Shown here: piece by piece, positions 1 through 6,608 of the stretch | How positions within the stretch are numbered: position 1 is the stretch's first letter | Layout of the letters: each line of letters opens with the position of its first letter | Assembly: GCA_020632885.1 (NCBI GenBank) | Contig: JACKEQ010000058.1 | Span: 1 to 17,937, forward strand | DNA length: 17,937 bases | DNA from: Alphaproteobacteria bacterium | GTDB taxonomy: Bacteria; Myxococcota_A; UBA796; GCA-2862545 | Direction: 5' to 3' | The notes under the pieces: model-generated | Seen by the model: the letters and a program-made list of their open reading frames with translations, nothing else | Told to the model about the DNA's origin: nothing | The model's database searches: none | Translations under genes and position numbers: made by a program

Positions 1-628
1 ACTCCGTCACCAGCAGGGCCCCGCAACCCACGTCCCACAGGGACCACTCGGGGATCAGGGCGGCCGAGCCGGATCCCGCGGCGACGAGCGCGAGGTGCGC
101 CGCTGCGCTGCCCAGCACGCGGACCTTGCCCGGCCAGAGCCCCGGCGGCGCGTCGTGGATGCGGCTGGGCGCGAAGAGGATCCGGTCGCGCCGGCGTCCC
201 CGGGTGGCTGGACCCGTGAGCCGCTCGCCGTTCCGCCACGCGCCGGCCCCCCTGGCCGCGAACCACCAGTCGTCGAGCATCGGCAGGTACAGGGCGCCGA
301 GCTCGAGCTGCCCGCCACGGACGAGCGCCACCGTGGGGCCCCAGTACGCCAGCCCCTGCATGAAGGCGCGGGTGCCGTCGATGGGGTCGACGTAGAACGT
401 CCCCCCCGGGCCCTCCTCGTGCGCACCCTCCTCTCCGCGCACGCCGGCGTCCGGGAAGGCGCGCGCCAGCCCCTCCGCGATGCGGGCGTCGAGCGCGCGG
501 TCGACGGACGTGACCGGCGAGCCGTCCTCCTTCCACTCCACGTCCGCCTCCTGGCGGGCGGCCAGGGCGTAGCGGCCGGCGTCGACGAGGATCTCGCGGA
601 GGGCGTCGTGAGCGGGGTGGATGGACAT
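1..628 (-). CDS. Inositol monophosphatase / histidinol-phosphatase family protein (C-terminus cut by window edge)
   Basis: Member of the lithium-sensitive, Mg-dependent phosphomonoesterase superfamily (inositol monophosphatase, HisN-type histidinol phosphatase, CysQ). The 209 visible residues contain the family hallmarks in order: KEDGSPVTSVD at 33-43, the metal-binding GEE at 65-67, DPIDGT at 81-86 and WDVG at 198-201, so the metal ligands E66/67, D81, D84 and D199 are present. DPIDGT is followed by RAFMQGL and then W96, a pattern seen in HisN-like and IMPase-like sugar-phosphate phosphatases, so the substrate (histidinol phosphate, inositol phosphate or another) cannot be fixed. The ATG at 626-628 gives a normal N-terminus. 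The protein lacks only the last few dozen residues expected for a ~260-residue family member, which lie beyond position 1. It diverges from the kinase-like gene 64 bp away. The family call is firm; the substrate is unknown. Confidence 0.9.
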   Translation of the reverse strand, partial: MSIHPAHDALREILVDAGRYALAARQEADVEWKEDGSPVTSVDRALDARIAEGLARAFPDAGVRGEEGAHEEGPGGTFYVDPIDGTRAFMQGLAYWGPTVALVRGGQLELGALYLPMLDDWWFAARGAGAWRNGERLTGPATRGRRRDRILFAPSRIHDAPPGLWPGKVRVLGSAAAHLALVAAGSGSAALIPEWSLWDVGCGALLVTE

Positions 629-692
629 GACAGCGCTTAACCCCGCCTGAAGCGACGGGTGCGTCCGGGCGCTCGCGGGTGTAGAGGGGGGG

Positions 693-1862
693 ATGGCCCT
701 GGAACTCGGCGAGAGCTGGCCCGCGTGGCATCCGGACGTCCGGCGGGCCTCCTGGTCGAACCAGGGGGTCGAGCAGGACGTGCTCGCCGTGCTCGGTCCC
801 CACGTACCGGGTGCCGTGCGCGCGGCCCGCGACGGGGCTGCCGACGCGATGTCCTACCGCGGCAAGCACGTGCTGCCGCTGCTCGCCGTGGAGCCCACGG
901 GTCGCGAGGTGGCCTGGGTGTACCCGGCCGAGGTGCTGGTGGCGGTCGGCCGGCTCCCGGACGGTGCGCTGGGGCCTCGCGCCGTGGCCGAGATCGTGCG
1001 GGACGTGGCGCGCACCCTCGAGGACCTGCCCCATCCCGGGCCCGCACTGGACGACGTGCTCCTCGATCAGCGCGGCACGGTGCGGCTCGCGGGCTTCGTG
1101 GGTCCCTGGACGCCGCCCGCCGGCTACGTCGCGCCAGGATCCGGTGTGCCCGGAGCCGACCAGGTCTACCGCCTCGGCGCGCTGCTAGCGGAGCTCCTCG
1201 GCACGCCGATGCACCAGGCCCCCGGCGCGGTGCAGCACGAGGGGCAGATCCGGCGCGCCCTGATCAACGCGATGAGCATCCCGGACGTGGTGTTCCCCGA
1301 GCCCTACCGGGATCTCCTGCGCGACCTCCTGGCCTGGGACCCCCGCGACCGCCCGACGGCGCGGCAGGCGGTGCGGAGCCTCACCGAGGTCGCGCGGACC
1401 ACGGGGGGCCCGACGCTCGCCGAGGTCGTGCGCGACCGGTTCCCGTCGTGGCTGGCCCCCCACCGGCGCCAGGCGCCGTCCCTCGAGGAGCTGGCCGACC
1501 TCCCGGAGCCCGAGCACGACGCCACCATGGAGGTGGAGCCGTCCCGCACGCTGGACGGGGAGGGCGAGCTCGGCGATCTGCGCGAGGAGGACGACCCCAC
1601 CGTGGACTCCGAGCTGGGGGTGGCGCCGGGCAGCGACCGCACCCCGACCTCGGCCATCGAGCACGGCAGCCTGCCGCTGCGGGTGGGCCCTCCGGCCGAG
1701 GCGGTGCGCCGGACGCCCAGGCTGCCCGAGGGCTTCATCGGCACACCCCGGCGGCCCCCCGTGGCCCCGGCACCCGCGGATCCCCCGTCCTGGCTGACGT
1801 GGCTCGGTGTGGTGCTCCTGGCGTGCGCGCTCGGCATGTCGCTCTGGCTGCTGTTCGGCTGA
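693..1862 (+). CDS. Degenerate Ser/Thr kinase-like protein (pseudokinase) with a C-terminal membrane anchor
   Basis: A 389-residue protein whose first ~235 residues look like the C-lobe of a bacterial Ser/Thr protein kinase. HPGPALDDVLLD at 114-125 sits where HRDLKPxNVLLD belongs. LAGFV at 132-136 replaces the DFG motif. PGADQVYRLGALLAELL at 153-169 matches the helix F region (DVYSLGxLLxELL), and WDPRDRPTA at 215-223 matches the subdomain XI signature. The N-lobe is shortened, with no glycine-rich loop or VAIK lysine. The catalytic Asp region and the DFG Asp are altered, so catalysis is unlikely. Residues 265-365 are acidic and then Pro/Arg-rich. Residues 367-388 form one hydrophobic helix ending the protein, so it is probably tail-anchored with the kinase-like domain in the cytoplasm. 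A G-rich Shine-Dalgarno stretch (AGAGG at 683-687) precedes the ATG. The stop codon abuts the stop of the convergent lipoprotein gene. The domain call is by eye; the role is unknown. Confidence 0.75.
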   Translation: MALELGESWPAWHPDVRRASWSNQGVEQDVLAVLGPHVPGAVRAARDGAADAMSYRGKHVLPLLAVEPTGREVAWVYPAEVLVAVGRLPDGALGPRAVAEIVRDVARTLEDLPHPGPALDDVLLDQRGTVRLAGFVGPWTPPAGYVAPGSGVPGADQVYRLGALLAELLGTPMHQAPGAVQHEGQIRRALINAMSIPDVVFPEPYRDLLRDLLAWDPRDRPTARQAVRSLTEVARTTGGPTLAEVVRDRFPSWLAPHRRQAPSLEELADLPEPEHDATMEVEPSRTLDGEGELGDLREEDDPTVDSELGVAPGSDRTPTSAIEHGSLPLRVGPPAEAVRRTPRLPEGFIGTPRRPPVAPAPADPPSWLTWLGVVLLACALGMSLWLLFG

Positions 1863-2567
1863 CTACTCGAGCAACCACACGAGCGAGGAGGTCGTGCCCT
1901 CCACCTCCAGGCCCACCGTGAGCCGCATGGAGACCACGTGGAGCTCGGAGGGTGCGAGGTCGCCGAGGTGCTCTTCGTTCTCGTCGGTGACCACGAGTGG
2001 GAAGGCCACGATCCCCTGGAGGTGCTCCTTCGGCTCCCGGGGGAGGTAGGCGCGCCGGAGGTCGCCGGCGGCCCGCGTGCGGTCGACGAGATCGCCGTCC
2101 AGCACGGCCCGTTCCTGCTGGAACGCCCAGAACACGAGCTCCTCCAGCAGGGCCTCCTGGGTGGCGGCCGGCCGGAGCACGTTGCCGACGACGTTGAGCT
2201 CGAGGGTCGTGCGCTCGGGGATCCAGCGCACGTCGTGGCCGTCGGACCGGATGTCGAGGTCGAACAGGTGGGCGGATCGGTTGTTGAAGAGCCGGGAGGT
2301 GGGCCCGGGCCACTGGTTCCACGGGGCGTCCTCGGCCAGCACGAGACGCGCGGTGCCCTCGACGCCCGGGACCTCTGACGTGGCCTCGCGGCTCCCCAGC
2401 GACGGGGGCGGCATCCCGGCGGGCTCGAGCCGGAAGGCCACGAAGCGCTCCATGACCCGGCGCGCCTCGTGCTGGTGGAGCGGCTCGACCACGGGCGCCC
2501 GGCGACCGCGGCACGCGATCGCGCCGAAGATCAGGAGCCAGGTGAGGGATCGAGCAACTTGGATCAT
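1863..2567 (-). CDS. Putative lipoprotein of unknown function
   Basis: A 234-residue protein that I do not recognise. The N-terminus (MIQVARSLTWLLIFGAIAC) has a basic residue, a hydrophobic core and a lipobox-like AIAC with Cys19, so a lipid-anchored envelope protein is likely; Ala rather than Leu at -3 makes this a relaxed lipobox. The mature part has no further cysteines. It is rich in charged and beta-type segments, such as SAHLFDLDIRSDGHDVRW near residues 97-114 and TTLELNVVG near 119-127, and ends with a hydrophobic strand. The ATG at 2565-2567 lacks a clear Shine-Dalgarno sequence. Its TAG stop directly abuts the TGA of the convergent kinase-like gene. The 5' end lies 46 bp from the divergent tRNA-His gene, so the intervening bases must hold both promoters. 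Confidence 0.7.
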   Translation of the reverse strand: MIQVARSLTWLLIFGAIACRGRRAPVVEPLHQHEARRVMERFVAFRLEPAGMPPPSLGSREATSEVPGVEGTARLVLAEDAPWNQWPGPTSRLFNNRSAHLFDLDIRSDGHDVRWIPERTTLELNVVGNVLRPAATQEALLEELVFWAFQQERAVLDGDLVDRTRAAGDLRRAYLPREPKEHLQGIVAFPLVVTDENEEHLGDLAPSELHVVSMRLTVGLEVEGTTSSLVWLLE

Positions 2568-2613
2568 CGGGCTTGCCAGGCGGGGGAGGCTCTAATACAT
2601 GCCGCACGCATAC

Positions 2614-2688
2614 GGTGGGTGTAGCTCAGTTGGTCAGAGCGCCGGATTGTGGTTCCGGAGGTCGTGGGTTCAAGACCCATCATCCACC
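2614..2688 (+). tRNA. tRNA-His (GTG)
   Basis: A complete cloverleaf. The acceptor stem is GTGGGTG (2615-2621) with CATCCAC (2681-2687). The anticodon stem CCGGA/TCCGG holds loop TTGTGGT, with anticodon GTG at 2649-2651. The T-arm has loop TTCAAGA. The extra 5' G at 2614 can pair with discriminator C73 (2688), the identity pair of bacterial tRNA-His. The 3' CCA is not encoded (CCT follows). It lies 11 bp upstream of tRNA-Lys, almost certainly in one transcript. Confidence 0.97.
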
Positions 2689-2699
2689 CCTTCACGCAA

Positions 2700-2772
2700 G
2701 GGCCTATAGCTCAAGTGGTAGAGCACCGGACTCTTAATCCGTAGGTTCCAGGTTCGAGCCCTGGTGGGCCCA
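2700..2772 (+). tRNA. tRNA-Lys (CTT)
   Basis: A complete cloverleaf. The acceptor is GGGCCTA (2700-2706) with TGGGCCC (2765-2771), including one G-U pair. Anticodon stem CCGGA/TCCGT holds loop CTCTTAA, with anticodon CTT at 2733-2735. The T-arm is CCAGG/CCTGG with loop TTCGAGC, and the discriminator is A at 2772. CCA is not encoded. A terminator hairpin starts 10 bp downstream. Confidence 0.97.
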
Positions 2773-2781
2773 CACTCCCGA

Positions 2782-2822
2782 AGACGCCGCTCCCCTGCAC
2801 GGGGGAGCGGCGTCTCTCTTTT
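2782..2822 (+). terminator. Rho-independent terminator of the tRNA-His/tRNA-Lys operon
   Basis: A perfect 14-bp GC-rich stem (AGACGCCGCTCCCC at 2782-2795 pairing with 2802-2815) with a 6-nt loop is followed by CTCTTTT. It lies 10 bp after tRNA-Lys and separates this tRNA pair from the tRNA-Leu/tig unit. Confidence 0.92.
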
Positions 2823-2913
2823 CGGGCCTCGAGACGCGCCCCCGGGGCTGGTTGCGCGCGGACCGCGATGGATTAGAGGGCGGGGTCGAGTTTTCCACCC
2901 ATGCCGCGATCCC

Positions 2914-2995
2914 GCGAGAATGGCGGAATCGGTAGACGCGCTGGACTTAGGATCCAGTGGGATTTCCCGTGGGGGTTCGAGTCCCCCTTCTCGCA
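2914..2995 (+). tRNA. tRNA-Leu (TAG)
   Basis: A class II tRNA with a long variable arm. The acceptor is GCGAGAA (2914-2920) with TTCTCGC (2988-2994). Anticodon stem CTGGA/TCCAG holds loop CTTAGGA, with anticodon TAG at 2948-2950. The variable arm spans about 2958-2970, the T-arm is GGGGG/CCCCC with loop TTCGAGT, and the discriminator is A at 2995. CCA is not encoded. The trigger factor ATG is only 29 bp downstream with no terminator between, so the two are probably co-transcribed and the mRNA is released by tRNA processing. Confidence 0.97.
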
Positions 2996-3024
2996 TCCGC
3001 CCAAGCCGCCGAAGAGGTCCAGCG

Positions 3025-4587
3025 ATGAAGGTTGCAGTCGAGTCCGTCGGTTCGTTCCAGCGCAAGCTGTCGATCACGTTCCCCGCCCAGCACGTCAAGT
3101 CCGAGCTGGACACCGCGTTCAAGCGGTACGCCCGTCGTGCGCGCCTCCCCGGGTTCCGTCCCGGCAAGGTGCCGCGCAAGGTGCTCGAGGCGCGCTTCGG
3201 TAGCGACGTGAAGGGCGAGGTGGCCAACGACCTCATCCAGCGCGGCTACCGCGACGCCGTCCAGAAGGAGTCGCTCGAGCCCGTGGGCCAGCCGAACCTC
3301 GACGAGGCCGGCGACATCAACGCCTCGGCGGACTTCGTGTTCATCGTCACGGTCGACGTGAAGCCGACCGTCGAGCTCACCAAGGTCGTCGGTGTGGACG
3401 TCGTGTACCCGAAGGTGGAGGTCACGGACGCCGAGATCGACGCCGAGGTGCGCAACCAGATCCTCCGCGCCCGCGAGACCCGTCTCGTCGAGGTCTCCGA
3501 CCGCGCGTCGCAGAAGGGCGACCTCGTCATGGTGGAGCTCGAGGCGAAGGACGGCGACACCGTCGTCTACAGTGCCCCCGGCACCATGGTGAACACCGGC
3601 TTCGACAAGTACCACGCGGGCGTCGAGGCCTTCCTGGTCGGCCTGTCCATCGGTGAGGAGAAGGCCGGCAGCGTGTCCTTCGCCGCCAACTGCGAGACCC
3701 CCGACCTCGCCGGTCGCAAGCTCGACGTCACCGCCAAGGTGCTGTCGATCCAGGCCAGCGTGGTCCCCGACCTCGACGACGCCCTGGCCGAGAAGCTCGG
3801 GTTCGAGGGGGGTGCCGTCGGCATGCGCGAGGCGCTCCGCGCCAAGCTCTCCGGCGACCGCGACGAGCTCGCCCGCAACCAGGCCCGCGCCAACCTGCTC
3901 GAGTCCCTGATCGCCGCCAACCCGTTCGACGTGCCCGAGGGCATGGTCGACAACAGCCTCGAGATGCTCCTCCAGGAGCTCCGTCTCCAGGCGGCCTACG
4001 CGGGCCGGGATCCCCGCAGCCTCGCGTACACCGACGCGCAGATCGCGGACCTCCGCATGCGCGCCGCGTTCGCCGCGAAGGCCGGCCTGATCCTCGAGCG
4101 CGTCAGCAGCGACGAGAAGATCGCGATCACGGACGCCGACCTCGAGTCCCGCTACCAGCAGATCGCCGACCAGAGCGGTCGCGCGGTCACCGCGGTGCGC
4201 GGTCAGTTCGCCAAGCCGGACCAGCTCGAGGAGCTGAAGGCCCGGATGCTCGAGGAGAAGACCCTCGACTGGCTGCTCGAGCGCGCGAACATCGTGGAGC
4301 CCGCCGAGGCCCCCGCCGCTCCGGCTGCGGAGGCCGCTCCGGCCGCCGAGGCCAAGCCCGCCAAGAAGGCGAAGAAGGCCAAGAAGGAGGAGCCCGCTCC
4401 CGAGGCCCCCGCGGCCGCCGAGCTCGATCTCTCCTTCCTCTCCGGCGCTGTCGGGAAGGTGAAGGAGGCCATCGAGTCCGGTGACCACGACGCGCACCTC
4501 CAGGCCATCCTCGAGGCCGAGCAGGGCGGCAAGGCCCGCAAGGGCGCGCTCGCGGCGATCGAGAAGCGGATCGCCGACATCGGCTGA
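3025..4587 (+). CDS. tig: Trigger factor (ribosome-associated chaperone and peptidyl-prolyl isomerase) with a C-terminal extension
   Basis: A 520-residue trigger factor, which binds the ribosome exit tunnel and folds nascent chains. Residues 1-~115 are the ribosome-binding domain with signature GFRPGKVP at 43-50. Residues ~160-245 are the FKBP-type domain (KGDLVMVELEA at 164-174, VEAFLVGLSIGEEK at 200-213). Residues ~250-423 are the helical chaperone domain, including DLDDALAEKLGFE at 249-261 and PFDVPEGMVDNSL at 300-312. After residue 423, where family members normally end, there is an Ala/Pro/Lys linker (AKPAKKAKKAKKEEPAPEA, 443-461) and then a short helical module (about 468-520). The ATG at 3025 has AGAGG eight bases upstream and gives the expected N-terminus. 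Longer in-frame starts would read through tRNA-Leu and are rejected. It is separated from clpP by about 5.2 kb. Confidence 0.96.
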   Translation: MKVAVESVGSFQRKLSITFPAQHVKSELDTAFKRYARRARLPGFRPGKVPRKVLEARFGSDVKGEVANDLIQRGYRDAVQKESLEPVGQPNLDEAGDINASADFVFIVTVDVKPTVELTKVVGVDVVYPKVEVTDAEIDAEVRNQILRARETRLVEVSDRASQKGDLVMVELEAKDGDTVVYSAPGTMVNTGFDKYHAGVEAFLVGLSIGEEKAGSVSFAANCETPDLAGRKLDVTAKVLSIQASVVPDLDDALAEKLGFEGGAVGMREALRAKLSGDRDELARNQARANLLESLIAANPFDVPEGMVDNSLEMLLQELRLQAAYAGRDPRSLAYTDAQIADLRMRAAFAAKAGLILERVSSDEKIAITDADLESRYQQIADQSGRAVTAVRGQFAKPDQLEELKARMLEEKTLDWLLERANIVEPAEAPAAPAAEAAPAAEAKPAKKAKKAKKEEPAPEAPAAAELDLSFLSGAVGKVKEAIESGDHDAHLQAILEAEQGGKARKGALAAIEKRIADIG

Positions 4588-4606
4588 TGTCTCTGGCGGG
4601 GCCCGC

Positions 4607-5158
4607 TCAGCGCGGGTCGCGCCACATCCCCCGGTAGTACTCCGGGCTCCCCGGACCGAGGGGGATGTCGTGGGCCACCTCGAAGCCATGGTTCCTGTAC
4701 CAGGCTTCGTTGGTGGCCTTCGTGTTCTCCAGGTACACGGGCAGCCCCTCGCGGTCGCAGCGCTCCAGCATCGCGCGCATCAGGGTGCCGGCGAGCCCCT
4801 GTCGGCGGTGGTCGGGGTGGGTGCCGAGGAACACGAGGTACATGTGCGGCTCGGCCGGATGGTGGCGCTCCATGGCCGCCAGGCCGCGCAGGGCACGCGG
4901 GATCCCGGTGAAGCCGGCGATGCGCACGATCTCGGGCGCCAGGGCGAGCTGGTCGCGCCAGCCGAGCTGCCAGCGACCCGGGGGCACCCAGAGGGCCGTG
5001 GCGGCGTGGTCGATGTGGGTGACCTCGCCGAACGGCAGGCTCTGGCGCTCCAGGGCCAGGGTGAAGAAGCGGGCGGTGGCGTCCGCGTTCCGGTCGTCCT
5101 GGCGGAGGAAGTGCTGGGTGACGGCGTCGTCCGCGAACGCCGCGGCGAGGAGGCGCAC
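4607..5158 (-). CDS. GNAT-family N-acetyltransferase (true start probably CTG at 5200)
   Basis: A GCN5-related acetyltransferase, transferring acetyl from acetyl-CoA to an unknown amine. Counting from the GTG at 5158 (183 residues), motif A is VFLGTHPDHRRQGLAGTLM at 109-127, with the acetyl-CoA pyrophosphate loop RRQGLA. Motif B is NEAWYRNHGFE at 150-160. The usual first GNAT strand and helix (TPRAATPADVPAL) is encoded in frame just upstream of the GTG, between 5159 and 5197. No ATG, GTG or TTG lies upstream in that frame, but a CTG at 5198-5200 overlaps the sulfotransferase TGA as CTGA and has GAGG seven bases before it. The natural protein is therefore probably 197 residues (4607-5200). It is translationally coupled to the sulfotransferase gene. 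It converges with tig with a 19-bp gap. Confidence 0.85.
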   Translation of the reverse strand: MRLLAAAFADDAVTQHFLRQDDRNADATARFFTLALERQSLPFGEVTHIDHAATALWVPPGRWQLGWRDQLALAPEIVRIAGFTGIPRALRGLAAMERHHPAEPHMYLVFLGTHPDHRRQGLAGTLMRAMLERCDREGLPVYLENTKATNEAWYRNHGFEVAHDIPLGPGSPEYYRGMWRDPR

Positions 5159-5196
5159 GAGGGCCGGGACGTCGGCGGGGGTTGCCGCGCGGGGGG

Positions 5197-6042
5197 TCAG
5201 GTCTCGCCCTCGCGGTCGGGAAGGTCGTCGGCGGACTCACGGCCCCGCTCGGGGTCGAGCTCCCCGTGCTTCCGGGCCAGCTCGCGCTGCACCTCGTTCA
5301 TCCGGCCGAGCAGGGCACCCGAGAGCGGCAGCCCCTTGTCGACGTGGTGGTACAGGTCGTCGAACAGCTCCACATGGGCGGGCTCCACGCCCCCGGGGAC
5401 CTCCGAGCGCGGCTTCTGGGTGCGCAGGCCGGGCTCGATGGCGCGCATGGCCGCCTGGACGTCGCCCTCGCCGATCCAGTCGAACACGCGGGTGATCAGG
5501 GCCTCGGGGTCGCGCAGCATGGCGTCGTAGCTGGCCAGGTTCACCGCGTAGCGGCGGGTGGCGATGTCGCGCACGAGGTCGTAGTTCTCGAAGAACCAGT
5601 CCACGTGGGCCGGGAGCTTCGAGCGGTTCTTCCGGGCCCGCTCGAGCTTGTGCTCACCCTCCTCCTGCTGCACGAGCCACTCGTCCTCCATGGCGTAGAG
5701 CCGGGCGAGGGACGGCCCGTAGGAGCGCCAGTCCCGCATCGTCGCCACGACGCGGTGGATGTAGGCGTAGTCGGTGCGCACGAGGCCGGGGATGAACACC
5801 TTCACGGCGTGGGTCTTCACGGCGCCGGGGTGGAGCCACGCGCCCGTGCGGGGGTGCGGGTTGGTGGCGAAGAACACGCCCTGGCGCAGGAGCGACTCGT
5901 AGAACCCGCGCGGGTTCGCCTGCCCGATGCTCTCCTTCCACTTCCCGGAGAACTCGCTCCCGATGTGCGGGAACCCCCCTGCGACCAGCGTCTGCATCCA
6001 CATCGACGTGCCGGAGCGCTTCGTCCCCGAGACCAGGATCAT
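5197..6042 (-). CDS. Sulfotransferase family protein
   Basis: A 281-residue protein with the layout of a PAPS-dependent sulfotransferase. The 5'-phosphosulfate-binding P-loop SGTKRSGTS is at 5-13. The 3'-phosphate-binding strand and helix is MRDWRSYGPS at 102-111, with R103 and S107 as the likely ligands. The C-terminal helical element VNLASYDAMLRDPEALITRVFDWIG at 167-191 matches the region where the family reads YEDLxxDPxxxLxxxxxFLG. The ATG at 6040-6042 has a perfect AGGAGG five bases upstream (6048-6053 on the plus strand). The acceptor (sugar, lipid or peptide) is unknown. The C-terminal ~20 residues are highly charged. It is first in a two-gene unit with the GNAT gene and diverges from a small lipoprotein gene. 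Confidence 0.8.
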   Translation of the reverse strand: MILVSGTKRSGTSMWMQTLVAGGFPHIGSEFSGKWKESIGQANPRGFYESLLRQGVFFATNPHPRTGAWLHPGAVKTHAVKVFIPGLVRTDYAYIHRVVATMRDWRSYGPSLARLYAMEDEWLVQQEEGEHKLERARKNRSKLPAHVDWFFENYDLVRDIATRRYAVNLASYDAMLRDPEALITRVFDWIGEGDVQAAMRAIEPGLRTQKPRSEVPGGVEPAHVELFDDLYHHVDKGLPLSGALLGRMNEVQRELARKHGELDPERGRESADDLPDREGET

Positions 6043-6128
6043 TCGGACCTCCTCGCGGGTTGCTATCCCCGGTGGCGGGCCGGTGGCGACCCGCCGCGCT
6101 TCGGAGTAGCCTTGGAGCTGGAGGCGAC

Positions 6129-6608
6129 ATGAACAAGAGCATCGCGAAGTACGGGATCCCGGCGCAGGCGCTGGCGGTCCTCACCACGCTGGGCTGTGAG
6201 GGCACCGACCCCATGGTCGGCGACTGGACCTGCACCTTCTTCGCCTACAACGGCAGCACCTCCGAGTGCCCGTCCACGGTCACCTCGACCGAGGGTGGAT
6301 ACACCTACGAGGCGTACTACGCGATCCAGATGTCGGTGCGCGAGGACGGCGGCGGCACCTTCACGGACATCGTCGAGCTCAAGGTCGATGGGGTGGTCGA
6401 CGACGACTACTCCTACACCACGGACTACCCGCTCACCGGCACGGCCAAGTCCACCGGCGTGTGGGACATCTCCGTGCCCGGGTTCTACGGCCTGATCATG
6501 GAGTGCACGGCCACCGCGTCGGACATGACCTGCTACGGCACGGACTCCGACGACTACGCCTGGGAGTTCAACTTCGCGCCCCTCGGCGGCGGCGACGTCA
6601 TCCTCTGA
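6129..6608 (+). CDS. Small lipoprotein of unknown function
   Basis: A 159-residue protein with no recognised family. Residues 1-22 form a signal peptide with two lysines and a hydrophobic run (IPAQALAVLTTLG), ending at Cys23 in a relaxed lipobox (TLGC). The mature protein starts with acidic and small residues, then GDWTCTFF, and is rich in Thr, Tyr, Asp and alternating beta-strand patterns (for example YEAYYAIQMSVRED, GVWDISVPG), suggesting a small beta-sandwich or lipocalin-like barrel. Four further cysteines could form disulfides. The ATG at 6129 has GGAGG four bases upstream; longer in-frame starts are not needed. The last 55 bp overlap the 3' end of the convergent histidine kinase gene. 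It starts 86 bp from the divergent sulfotransferase start. Confidence 0.72.
   Translation: MNKSIAKYGIPAQALAVLTTLGCEGTDPMVGDWTCTFFAYNGSTSECPSTVTSTEGGYTYEAYYAIQMSVREDGGGTFTDIVELKVDGVVDDDYSYTTDYPLTGTAKSTGVWDISVPGFYGLIMECTATASDMTCYGTDSDDYAWEFNFAPLGGGDVIL

Noticed and set aside
2573..2600. Possible promoter before tRNA-His (TTGCCA with TCTAAT)
   Set aside because: TCTAAT is a good -10, but the 12-bp spacer is too short, so the -35 element is not established.
2852..2880. Possible promoter before tRNA-Leu/tig (TTGCGC with GATTAG-like bases)
   Set aside because: The -10 match is poor and the spacing too short. A promoter must exist in 2823-2913, but I cannot place it.
4600..4618. Hairpin between the convergent tig and GNAT genes (CCCGC-TCAGC-GCGGG)
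   Set aside because: There is no T-run on either side and it overlaps the GNAT stop codon, so it is too weak to call a terminator.
2947..4689. 580-codon minus-strand frame opposite trigger factor
   Set aside because: It is antisense to a clear tig gene, overlaps tRNA-Leu and has no recognisable motif.
6060..6128. Upstream extension of the small lipoprotein gene to an ATG-type start at about 6060
   Set aside because: The ATG at 6129 has GGAGG at the right distance and directly gives a signal peptide.
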